Shown piece by piece: positions 1 through 6,393 of a stretch of 14,025 nt of DNA (its first letter is position 1; the number at the start of each line of letters is the position of its first letter). The stretch spans positions 1-14,025 of the forward strand of contig JAGVGS010000178.1 of NCBI GenBank assembly GCA_020057015.1, written 5' to 3'. This stretch comes from Candidatus Omnitrophota bacterium. Lineage in GTDB: Bacteria; Omnitrophota; Gorgyraeia; Aquiviventales; Aquiviventaceae. A program made the translations under genes and the position numbers. The notes beneath the pieces are model-generated. The model was not told the origin of the DNA. It worked only from the letters and a program-made list of their open reading frames with translations, and did no database searches.

Positions 1-1
1 G

Positions 2-211
2 CTGAGCCGCCGCGCCGGGCGCGCCGATGTGCTGGCCGCTGCGGCTCAGGTGCTGCTGGAATGGGTGATGCAGGAGTGCGCGCGCGAGGGCGTGGCGGCG
101 GGGTCTCAGGATTTGCCGCTGCGCAGTCTGCAGGAGCCGCAGGATGCCTGCGCAGCGGCCTGCAGCAGCGGGGCTGCAGCACCCGGATGCGGCGATGGAC
201 CTGCGGCTTGA
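2..211 (+). CDS. C-terminal end of an unidentified protein (5' truncated by window edge)
   Basis: An open frame runs in from the left edge (first complete codon at position 2) and stops with TGA at 209-211. About 69 residues are visible. They begin as a helical stretch with Leu/Ala/Val and a Trp-Val-Met segment, then pass into a small-residue tail with three Cys (pattern C-x3-C-x8-C) rich in Ala and Gly. Codon use is strongly GC-ending, as in the neighbours, so the frame looks real. The helical part plus the context (Fe-S and reductase genes downstream) would be compatible with a TorD/NarJ-type chaperone C-terminus, but no diagnostic motif is visible and I do not assign a function. The Cys-rich tail could bind metal (inference). 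The next gene probably starts at 195, inside this frame, so the two would be translationally coupled. Confidence 0.55.
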   Translation: MSRRAGRADVLAAAAQVLLEWVMQECAREGVAAGSQDLPLRSLQEPQDACAAACSSGAAAPGCGDGPAA

Positions 212-1124
212 TCCTTCGTTTCTCGAAGAAGCCGTATGGCTCATGCTGCGGCATCCGGCCGCACCCCCGGCACTGAGCCGATCATTCCAGGCCGAGCGAG
301 AAGCCCTTTATGCCGCGGCGAGTCCTGCGGCTGAACGGGAGGAGGCTTTTCAGCGCCTGACCGCAACCTATGTGGACCGCCTGGGGTTGCGCGCGCTGTT
401 TCAAGCGTGGCTACAGGAGATGCCCCTGCTGCACCGGCTGGAGGCGATCATGGTGCAGCGGGTGTGGAGCCCTAAAGAAGAAGCCGCAGAGCTGTACTTG
501 CGAGAGGCGGCCTCGCCGCGGGAGGCTGCTTCCGTGCTGGTGTTGGGCCTGCAAGCCGCCTGCTGTCAGGAGCCTCAGACGTTGCGCGCTTGGCTGCGGC
601 ATGAGGGGTTGCGCGCCAGCGACATGTTGGATACGGCTTTCGCCTACACTTCGCAGCCGGTGCTTGGTGGCAGCTCGGATATGGAACAGGATCTCATTCG
701 CGATCGATTTCGTCTCTTATGGGATCGGTGGATCATGGTGCGCATGCAGCGCCGCGGTTGGCCGCTGGCCGTGGCCCCGGCGATCTGGGAGCGGCAGTTT
801 GCCCGCGCCTTTGACGGATGGCCGGCCGAAGCGCGTCACGCGATCTGCCGGCAGATGACCGATGCGGCGGCCTGCACGCAAGGCGCGCTGCTCACACTGG
901 CTCAGGATGCGCGCGGGCTGCAACCGATGGGCGCCGGCGGCATCCTCTGCCCGTTGTGTCATTTTCCGACGATGGATGGGGTTAGCGACTGGAGCGGCCC
1001 GTTGGCCGCTGCGGCCGAGGTGTTGCGTCGCGACTATCCCTGGTGGGAGATCACGCAGGGCGCGTGCCGCCAGTGTGCGGAATTGGCGCTGGCGCAAGGG
1101 CCGGCACCCGCGGTCAGCACCTGA
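195..1124 (+). CDS. Conserved-looking unknown protein with two C-terminal CxxC pairs (309 aa)
   Basis: I do not recognise this protein. It has no signal peptide or membrane segment and looks mostly alpha-helical (many Leu/Ala/Glu/Arg, several Trp). Near the C-terminus are two CxxC pairs, C252/C255 (in CPLCH) and C291/C294 (in CRQC), separated by 35 residues. This is a typical layout for a zinc ribbon or a four-Cys metal site. I chose ATG 195 because an upstream ATG at 144 would add a low-complexity stretch lying wholly inside the previous gene. No clear Shine-Dalgarno is visible, so coupling to the previous gene is likely. It ends 2 nt before a NapF-like ferredoxin gene, which is followed by a siroheme reductase gene, so a role in assembly or electron delivery for a nitrate/nitrite-type system is plausible. 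It could be an FdhE- or TorD-like maturation factor, but nothing diagnostic supports either. Confidence 0.75.
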   Translation: MDLRLDPSFLEEAVWLMLRHPAAPPALSRSFQAEREALYAAASPAAEREEAFQRLTATYVDRLGLRALFQAWLQEMPLLHRLEAIMVQRVWSPKEEAAELYLREAASPREAASVLVLGLQAACCQEPQTLRAWLRHEGLRASDMLDTAFAYTSQPVLGGSSDMEQDLIRDRFRLLWDRWIMVRMQRRGWPLAVAPAIWERQFARAFDGWPAEARHAICRQMTDAAACTQGALLTLAQDARGLQPMGAGGILCPLCHFPTMDGVSDWSGPLAAAAEVLRRDYPWWEITQGACRQCAELALAQGPAPAVST

Positions 1125-1126
1125 CG

Positions 1127-1462
1127 ATGGACCCTATCGACCGCCGGACGTTTCTCTCAGCGGTATCCGGGCAGCTCTGGACCCAGGCGCAGACGCTGTG
1201 GGGCACCTGGCGCGCAGGAGCGACGACGTCGGGGACGGCTGCCGGGCAGCGGGTGGCGATCATTGACTTGGCGCGCTGTGTGGCGTGGGACGGCGGGATG
1301 TGCCAGGCGTGCTACCTGCAATGCCCGCTGCGGGAGCGCGCGATGCGCTGCGATGAGGGCAAACCGGTCGTGGTGGCTTCGGGCTGCGATGGCTGCGGCG
1401 TCTGTGTCGCGGCCTGCCGCAATGTCAACGACCTTGGCGCGATTCGGCTTCTGGGGGAATGA
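1127..1462 (+). CDS. Small NapF-like ferredoxin with two 4Fe-4S motifs (111 aa)
   Basis: Two four-Cys cluster motifs are visible. The first is C51-x7-C59-x2-C62-x3-C66, followed by Pro. The second is C87-x2-C90-x2-C93-x3-C97, a standard ferredoxin pattern except that Arg rather than Pro follows the last Cys. The wide C-x7-C spacing and the sequence around both sites resemble the C-terminal pair of clusters in NapF, the cytoplasmic ferredoxin of periplasmic nitrate reductase systems. The first NapF cluster domain is absent, so this would be a short version. The N-terminus has an RR-x-F-L motif at residues 6-10 but only a weakly hydrophobic stretch after it. NapF proteins carry a similar Arg-Arg start without being exported, so a cytoplasmic location is more likely than Tat export. 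ATG 1127 lies 2 nt after the previous stop, and the stop codon overlaps the start of the reductase gene (ATGA). It probably donates electrons to that reductase (inference). Confidence 0.82.
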   Translation: MDPIDRRTFLSAVSGQLWTQAQTLWGTWRAGATTSGTAAGQRVAIIDLARCVAWDGGMCQACYLQCPLRERAMRCDEGKPVVVASGCDGCGVCVAACRNVNDLGAIRLLGE

Positions 1463-3195
1463 GCGACATGCGCAAGGATGAAACGGTGATCGTGGATACG
1501 GAAATTCGCCACCTAGCTCAGCAGATCGAGAAGCTTAAGCGCGGCCAGCTCTGCCCGAAGCTATTCAAGAAGATGCGCTTGCAGTACGGCATCTACAGTA
1601 TTCGCGGATCGGCTACGGCGTATATGGCGAGAGTCAGGATTCCGCTTGGCATCCTGCGCGCGGATCAGCTCGACGGCTTGGCACAGATCTGCGACGAGTT
1701 GATTCCGGCAAGAGCGTGCCACCTGACGACGCGTCAGGATGTCCAGCTTTATGGGATCGCGCATGATCGGCTGCCGGCGCTGTTTGAAATGCTAGCGCGC
1801 GTGGAGCTGACGTCGCGCGAGGCCAGCGGCAACGTCGTGCGCAACGTGACCTGCTGCCCCTGGGCCGGCATCTCGACGGAGGAGCCGTTCGACATCACGC
1901 CCTACGCCGAGGCGGTCAGCACCTATCTTTTGAGAAATCCGCTGACACAGCTATTGCCGCGCAAGATCAAGATCGCTTTTGAAGGATGCCCGACCGACCA
2001 TGCCCGGACCCCCATCCACGACATCGGCGTTGTGGCGGCGCTGCACAACGGGGAACGCGGTTTTCGCATTTACGCCGGCGGCGGCTTAGGCCCAGTCCCA
2101 CGAGGCGCGCAACTGATCGAGCCGTGGACCAGCGCTGCCTGGCTGCTGCCGACCATTGAGGGCATCTTGCGGATTTTTGAGCGGCTGGGCGAGCGTGAAC
2201 AACGGGCAAAGGCGAGGCTGAAGTTCCTCGTCGAGCGGATGGGTTGGGATAAATTCCAGCAGGCTGTGCTTGAGGAGCGCTCTTTGATCTGGGCTACGCA
2301 ATCCGGCCTGATGTTGTGGGCGACTGCGAGTGCAGAGGCGAGCCCGGAGCCGCCCAGCGTACGCGCTGATCCTGTGGTTGCGCAGCATGACGATCCAGCG
2401 ATTGCGCGATGGCGCGCAACCAATGTGATCGCCCAGAAGCAGGCGGGATATGTGAGCGTGATAGTCCGGGTTCCGTTGGGAGACATTACCGCCGCCCAAC
2501 TACGGGGTGTCGCACGGCTGATGCGCGAGCGCGCTTTGAGTGTGCGCATTATGCCGACGCAGAATTTGCTGCTGCGCGATGTGCCAGGCTCGCACCTTAG
2601 GCAAGTCTACGAAGCTCTGGAGCGCCTGGGATTAGCGCGCCCATCCGCCGGAAGGCTTGCGGACGTCACGCGCTGCCCGGGAGCGGACACCTGTCTTTCC
2701 GCCATCACGCATCCCCGCGGACTGGCCCAGGCGCTGGAGGATCTTTGCAATGACGGGCTTTCGGCTTTGGCGGATGAGCCCATCGCCGTCAAGATTTCGG
2801 GATGCCCCAATTCGTGCGGCCATCACCTCATTGCGGATATTGGATGCTTCGGCATGGCCGTAAGACAAGGCTCGAGGACCATCCCGTGCTATCAGCTCTT
2901 GCTGGGCGGGGCAACACAAGAGGGCGATGCCCGCTTCGGCAAGCGCCTAGTCCGCGTCGCTGCCCGCCGCACACCGGAAGCCATTCGGCGCATCGTCACA
3001 CTGTATGCGCAGGAAAGGCAGCCCAACGAGAACTTCCAGGCCTGTGTTGGCCGCGTCGGGTTCGCAGCCTTTGAGCAGCAGGTTGGCGATCTTACCGCAA
3101 TCACCGGGGATGCCGCAGAGGCCGATCTCGGCGTTGACTTGGGAACGACGGAGCCCTTTACGCTTGATGCAGGCAAGGGCGAATGCGCTGAATAA
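1459..3195 (+). CDS. Siroheme/4Fe-4S nitrite or sulfite reductase, NirA-like (578 aa)
   Basis: This is a single-polypeptide assimilatory-type nitrite/sulfite reductase, which reduces nitrite to ammonium or sulfite to sulfide with six electrons. The siroheme-[4Fe-4S] signature is intact: C406-x5-C412 (CPGADTC) and C449-x3-C453 (GCPNSCG). The N-terminal half carries the ferredoxin-like repeat with TTRQDVQLYG and the pseudo-symmetric partner domain (GCPTDHA, IHDIG, GGGLG). GCPNSCG followed by IADIG is closer to nitrite reductases than to classical sulfite reductases, where Asn-Gly-Cys is common, but substrate cannot be settled by eye. Length fits the family. There is no signal peptide, so it is cytoplasmic. 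ATG 1459 overlaps the upstream stop in an ATGA arrangement and has a G-rich stretch just upstream; ATG 1468 is an alternative. The 58 C-terminal residues or so look less conserved. The small ferredoxin encoded directly upstream is the obvious electron donor (inference). Confidence 0.88.
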   Translation: MSDMRKDETVIVDTEIRHLAQQIEKLKRGQLCPKLFKKMRLQYGIYSIRGSATAYMARVRIPLGILRADQLDGLAQICDELIPARACHLTTRQDVQLYGIAHDRLPALFEMLARVELTSREASGNVVRNVTCCPWAGISTEEPFDITPYAEAVSTYLLRNPLTQLLPRKIKIAFEGCPTDHARTPIHDIGVVAALHNGERGFRIYAGGGLGPVPRGAQLIEPWTSAAWLLPTIEGILRIFERLGEREQRAKARLKFLVERMGWDKFQQAVLEERSLIWATQSGLMLWATASAEASPEPPSVRADPVVAQHDDPAIARWRATNVIAQKQAGYVSVIVRVPLGDITAAQLRGVARLMRERALSVRIMPTQNLLLRDVPGSHLRQVYEALERLGLARPSAGRLADVTRCPGADTCLSAITHPRGLAQALEDLCNDGLSALADEPIAVKISGCPNSCGHHLIADIGCFGMAVRQGSRTIPCYQLLLGGATQEGDARFGKRLVRVAARRTPEAIRRIVTLYAQERQPNENFQACVGRVGFAAFEQQVGDLTAITGDAAEADLGVDLGTTEPFTLDAGKGECAE

Positions 3196-3213
3196 GGCAC
3201 CCAACCAGATAGC

Positions 3214-3228
3214 CCGCTCCTGTAGCGG
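3214..3228 (+). other. Small GC hairpin after the NirA-like gene
   Basis: CCGCT (3214-3218) and AGCGG (3224-3228) can form a 5-bp stem with a 5-nt loop, 19 nt after the reductase stop codon. No T-tract follows, so it is not a convincing intrinsic terminator. It may help 3'-end stability or mark a Rho-dependent end. Confidence 0.3.
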
Positions 3229-3288
3229 CCTGGGAATCTGCGGCGGATTGAAGAAGACGCCCGAAGCAGCTTTCACGCAGCCGAGGGG

Positions 3289-3345
3289 AAAGGTTTCATT
3301 TGGCCGACAATGAACCTTTCATTTGGACGCCACTGGGTGTATAGT
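3289..3345 (+). promoter_or_regulatory. Promoter/operator of the AAA-DUF4143 gene with direct and inverted repeats
   Basis: TTTCATTTGG occurs twice, at 3294-3303 and 3317-3326, 23 bp apart, which is about two helical turns. AAAGGTTTCATT (3289-3300) and AATGAACCTTT (3309-3319) form an inverted repeat interrupted by one extra base. A -10-like TATAGT lies at 3340-3345, only 7 bp before ATG 3353, so the mRNA would be nearly leaderless. A clear -35 hexamer is not visible. The repeats sit where a repressor would block the promoter, so autoregulation is possible (inference). Confidence 0.45.
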
Positions 3346-3352
3346 GCGCCCC

Positions 3353-4600
3353 ATGACTGACACGGTGCTCTACCCACGCTTCGCCCTGCCTCGTCTCAAG
3401 GAGGCGCTGGCCGATACCCCGGTCGTCCTCATCCACGGGTCGCGCCAGTGCGGCAAGACCACCCTCGCGCGCCAGGTGGGGGATGCGGCGGGCTATGCCT
3501 ACATCAGCTTTGATGACGACGTGACGTTGGCGGCCGCGAGGGCCGACCCGGTCGGGTTTGTGGCCGATTTGCCGGAGCACACCGTCCTCGATGAGGTGCA
3601 GCGCGCACCAGGCTTGTTTACAGCGATCAAAACCGCCGTAGACCGGCAGCGCACGCCGGGCCGCTTCCTGCTGACGGGCTCGGCCAACGTGCTGTTGGTC
3701 CCCAGGCTAGCCGACTCGCTCGCCGGCCGGATGGAGATCTTGCGCCTGCATCCACTAGCGCAAAGCGAGCTGGCGCGCAAAGCACCCCGCTTCCTGGGGG
3801 CCCTCTTCGGAGCGCGGTTTCCGGTGTGGCACACCGAGCGGCTGGGCCTCGCCCTGGCGGAGCGGATCGTCGCCGGGGGCTATCCGGTAGCCCTGGCGCG
3901 GGCCTCTGTCCCACGCCGCCGGGCCTGGTATCGCGACTACGTCGAGACGCTGATCCAGCGTGACGTGCGCGACCTGGCGCGCATCAACGCGCTCGAGACA
4001 CTGCCTCGGCTACTGCAGCTGGCCGCCGGGCAGACCGCGCGGCTCTTGAACGTCGCGGATCTGGCGGCCCCCTTCCAGTTAAGCCGGCCGACCATCCGGG
4101 ACTATGTGACGCTGCTCGAGCGGATCTTCCTCCTGGAGCGGCTGCCGCCCTGGCACAGCAACCGCCTGAGCCGACTCATCAAGACGCCGAAACTGCATCT
4201 GGGGGACACCGGGCTGGCGGCCGCGCTGCATGGCCACGAAGCATCCACACTCCTGAAGGACCGTGCGACGCTGGGACCCTTACTCGAGACGTTCGTCTTC
4301 CAGGAGCTGCGGCGCCAGGCCAGTTGGCAGGAGGAGGCCATCGCGTTTCATCACTTCCGTGACAAGGATGGCGCGGAGGTGGATATCGTGCTGGAGCGCA
4401 GGGGACATCAGGTAGCGGGTGTGGAAGTTAAGGCATCTGCCACGGTCACGGCGGCCGACTTCCGGGGCCTGCGCAAACTCCAGGACGCCACGGGGACGCG
4501 GTTCGCGGGTGGCGTGGTGCTCTATGATGGCGAGACCAGCGCGGGATTTGGCGAGGGGCTCTATGCGGTGCCGATCCGGGCCTTGTGGGAGATGACCTGA
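3353..4600 (+). CDS. AAA-family ATPase with DUF4143 C-terminal domain (415 aa)
   Basis: The N-terminal ATPase domain has a clear Walker A (GSRQCGKT, residues 29-36), a Walker B-like segment (VLDEVQ) and a downstream LLTGSAN motif. The C-terminal DUF4143 part ends in an acidic/Lys pattern (E342, D344, then E358-V-K360) that resembles a PD-(D/E)xK nuclease-fold core, as is usual in this family. These proteins are widespread in bacteria and archaea and often encoded singly. Their function is not established, though links to toxin-antitoxin or defence functions have been suggested. Length is typical. I chose ATG 3353 over an in-frame ATG at 3323 because a TATAGT box lies at 3340-3345 and the family start (TxxxYPR) begins here. 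The gene stands alone between two respiratory operons and has its own repeat-bearing promoter, so it was probably acquired separately. It looks intact. Confidence 0.87.
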   Translation: MTDTVLYPRFALPRLKEALADTPVVLIHGSRQCGKTTLARQVGDAAGYAYISFDDDVTLAAARADPVGFVADLPEHTVLDEVQRAPGLFTAIKTAVDRQRTPGRFLLTGSANVLLVPRLADSLAGRMEILRLHPLAQSELARKAPRFLGALFGARFPVWHTERLGLALAERIVAGGYPVALARASVPRRRAWYRDYVETLIQRDVRDLARINALETLPRLLQLAAGQTARLLNVADLAAPFQLSRPTIRDYVTLLERIFLLERLPPWHSNRLSRLIKTPKLHLGDTGLAAALHGHEASTLLKDRATLGPLLETFVFQELRRQASWQEEAIAFHHFRDKDGAEVDIVLERRGHQVAGVEVKASATVTAADFRGLRKLQDATGTRFAGGVVLYDGETSAGFGEGLYAVPIRALWEMT

Positions 4601-4749
4601 TCGACCATCTCGAAACCACCGCCCGACGGTTTGAACATTGGACCGCCAAGTAAATGACGAATCTCAGCCATGAAGATTGGCCGTAGAAATCAACTCGACT
4701 AGGAGAGGAAATTAGTTTTCTGCGGTTTCGTGGAGAAAATTCACGTGAT

Positions 4750-4763
4750 ATGATCTAAATCAT
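4750..4763. promoter_or_regulatory. FNR/NnrR (CRP-FNR family)-type binding site
   Basis: ATGAT-CTAA-ATCAT is a perfect 5+5 palindrome with a 4-bp spacer. It matches the FNR/DNR/NnrR consensus TTGAT-N4-ATCAA at 8 of 10 positions, with the two differences symmetrical. It lies in the AT-rich gap upstream of an anaerobic-type oxyanion reductase operon, where such control is expected. A weak -10-like TTAGCT at 4785-4790 sits at about the right distance for activation from -41.5. The porin start is some 315 bp downstream, so the leader would be long. Confidence 0.55.
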
Positions 4764-4942
4764 GTTTTAGGATGCCCCGATCAGTTAGCTTGATTCGCTG
4801 TTGCCGAATCGCGCAGCGAGCGTTAAGATTCGAAGCGCATTACAAGCAAACAAACGCACAAACATTGTTCATTGTTGAAAATGATTGGTTGGACAATCTT
4901 AAGCAGGATACAGGCGCAGAAGCGCTGCCGGGCCCTGCGCAG

Positions 4943-5047
4943 TTGCTTGTCCTCGGCGTCAACCACCGCACAGCCTCCCTGGTTTTTCGCAAAGACTTAA
5001 AACCCTGTCCCGCAATTCAACGATTAACGAAGCACCTTAATGAATAG
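4943..5047 (+). pseudogene. Probable 5' remnant of hemA (glutamyl-tRNA reductase N-terminus)
   Basis: This frame reads LLVLGVNHRTA, which is the highly conserved N-terminal signature of glutamyl-tRNA reductase (first enzyme of C5-pathway tetrapyrrole synthesis). About 24 more residues follow that still fit the family pattern loosely (x-L-x-x-R-x-x-L, then P-x-I-Q-R-L-x-x-H-L) before a stop at 5045-5047. The full enzyme is over 400 residues, so only about 35 remain, and the usual Pro after NHRTA is Ser. The frame is open upstream to ATG 4772, but that part resembles nothing I know and has atypical codon use. It could be a deletion remnant, or a short leader-type peptide that resembles HemA by chance. 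The porin gene starts 31 nt later. Confidence 0.45.
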
Positions 5048-5077
5048 TTCCATCCGCAAAGAAGAGGGAGGCGAAAC

Positions 5078-6376
5078 ATGAAGAGGAGGGAAGGGATGAT
5101 TAAGCGGTGGGGAGCATGGGGCCTGGTGATAATTGCGTGCCTGGCCATTACGGCGCCAACTGCGAGCGCGGCTGACAGCGAGACGCTGATCAAGCTCTTA
5201 ATCAAGAAAGGGCTCATTACCGAGCAGGAACTGGAGTCGGTTGCGGCAGAGCTGGCGGGTCAAGAGACGAAGCCGCCGGCCAAAGAGGCCGCGCTGCCGG
5301 TGATGATGGACAAGGTGGGCTCATCCCTCAAGATCAAAGGCCGGTGGGCGGCTGGCTACTTCCAGGGTGGCGAAGACGGTACCGATCCCAACGGTGCTTT
5401 TCGAGCGCCTGAAGCCAAGGTCCAGCTTGCCTTTGCGCCGGATGCGGTCAATACGGTCATCACCAGGTTTAACCTGAACAACGCTTCTCCCAACAACAAT
5501 CCGCTGCTCGACTACTTCTACTTGGAATCGAAAGATTTTCTGCCGGTGTTGAAGGACTACCCGATCAATCTCGCCACCCGCCTGGGCCGGTTCAAGATGG
5601 ATTTCGGGGAAGAGACGTGGTCCAACAACTCCGTGGAAGGGGCACTCCCCTCGAACTCCGTAGCGAACGTGGCCGGCAACGACGAAGGGGCGCAGATTGC
5701 GCTGACCGGCAAGACGGCGTGGTCGCCGCGCGTGGTCTTCGGCGTCTTCAACGGGAACACGACGACCCTCACCGATAATGCCGCAGGCAAGGCGTTTACC
5801 GCCAAGCTGTCTGTCACGCCGTTGGAGGAGCTGTACCTCTCCACAAGCTTCTTCGACTCCCGCGCGCTGAAAGGCCAGGCCGGTGAGATGTCCGTCGCTG
5901 GTTTGACGGGGATCCCGACGCTCTCGCCGACCAGCGCCGTCAAGTGGTCGCGGCACATGTGGGAAGTGGATGCGCGCTACGACATCGGCAAGGGTAAGGC
6001 CAAGCTGGACCCACCCGCCTATACCGATAGCGTAGCCTATCTGAAAAGCGCCTACGGCCTCTTTACGGATGATGCGAAAGGCGGGACTGACCGGCGTGGC
6101 GACTATGCGTTCCTTGAAGGGCTGTGGAATATCCTGCCCAAATGGTATACGGCTGCGCGCTGGAGCATCGTGGATTTCGACCAGGAGGCGAGCGCGACGA
6201 TCAATAGCATTACGACGGTGAAGACGCAACAGCGCTACGCGCTCGGTGGAGGCTACCGATGGTCCAAGCATACCCTCGTGAAAGGTGAGTGGGCCATCGA
6301 TCACGAGAGCGGCCGCGTGGTGGCGGATGACGCGTCCAACAACCTGCTCTCGCTCCTTGTCGCCTCGCAGTTCTAA
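5078..6376 (+). CDS. Outer-membrane beta-barrel porin (432 aa)
   Basis: A Sec signal peptide is clear: basic N-terminus, hydrophobic core around residues 13-25, and cleavage likely after TASA (residue about 32). The mature protein begins with a short amphipathic segment (LIKLLIKKGLITEQELESV), a helix seen at the start of many porin-like proteins of environmental Gram-negatives. It then runs in alternating polar/hydrophobic strands with aromatic girdles and ends in Phe, the usual C-terminal residue for BAM-dependent assembly. The barrel resembles phosphate-selective (OprO/OprP-type) porins, suggesting an anion channel, but specificity cannot be read. ATG 5078 has GGGAGG 7 nt upstream; ATG 5096 also has a good purine-rich site. 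The Fe-S subunit gene follows after 17 nt, so the porin heads the reductase operon and probably lets its substrate into the periplasm (inference). Confidence 0.85.
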   Translation: MKRREGMIKRWGAWGLVIIACLAITAPTASAADSETLIKLLIKKGLITEQELESVAAELAGQETKPPAKEAALPVMMDKVGSSLKIKGRWAAGYFQGGEDGTDPNGAFRAPEAKVQLAFAPDAVNTVITRFNLNNASPNNNPLLDYFYLESKDFLPVLKDYPINLATRLGRFKMDFGEETWSNNSVEGALPSNSVANVAGNDEGAQIALTGKTAWSPRVVFGVFNGNTTTLTDNAAGKAFTAKLSVTPLEELYLSTSFFDSRALKGQAGEMSVAGLTGIPTLSPTSAVKWSRHMWEVDARYDIGKGKAKLDPPAYTDSVAYLKSAYGLFTDDAKGGTDRRGDYAFLEGLWNILPKWYTAARWSIVDFDQEASATINSITTVKTQQRYALGGGYRWSKHTLVKGEWAIDHESGRVVADDASNNLLSLLVASQF

Positions 6377-6393
6377 CCAGGAGCTTGCGCCCG

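Larger units (their letters stand above)
4601..5077. other. AT-rich intergenic/regulatory gap between DUF4143 and porin genes
   Basis: No convincing complete gene lies in these roughly 480 bases. Much of 4650-4905 is visibly richer in A+T than its surroundings. It contains a GAGATG/CATCTC inverted repeat spanning the DUF4143 stop (4589-4611), an AAACC/GGTTT repeat (4613-4632), an FNR/NnrR-type palindrome at 4750-4763, a second inverted repeat GATTG-N6-CAATC at 4883-4898, and a short frame resembling the start of hemA at 4943-5047. The Shine-Dalgarno GGGAGG of the porin gene is near its end. It most likely carries the promoter for the porin-TtrB-TtrA-like operon. Confidence 0.6.

Noticed and set aside
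144..194. Upstream ATG at 144 as the start of the 309-aa unknown protein
   Set aside because: The added 17 residues are low-complexity and lie wholly within the preceding gene; ATG 195 gives a more protein-like N-terminus with a short overlap.
4589..4632. Inverted repeats at the DUF4143 gene end (GAGATG/CATCTC and AAACC/GGTTT) as a terminator
   Set aside because: Stems are short with long loops and no T-tract follows.
4772..4942. The upstream part of the frame that ends in the HemA-like segment, as a real protein start
   Set aside because: Codon use and composition are unlike the neighbours, there is no ribosome site before ATG 4772, and the likely transcription start would lie downstream of it.
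5321..6304. A 327-codon open frame on the - strand opposite the porin gene
   Set aside because: Antisense shadow of a well-supported gene; Arg/Val/Gly-rich with no motif and no plausible start context.
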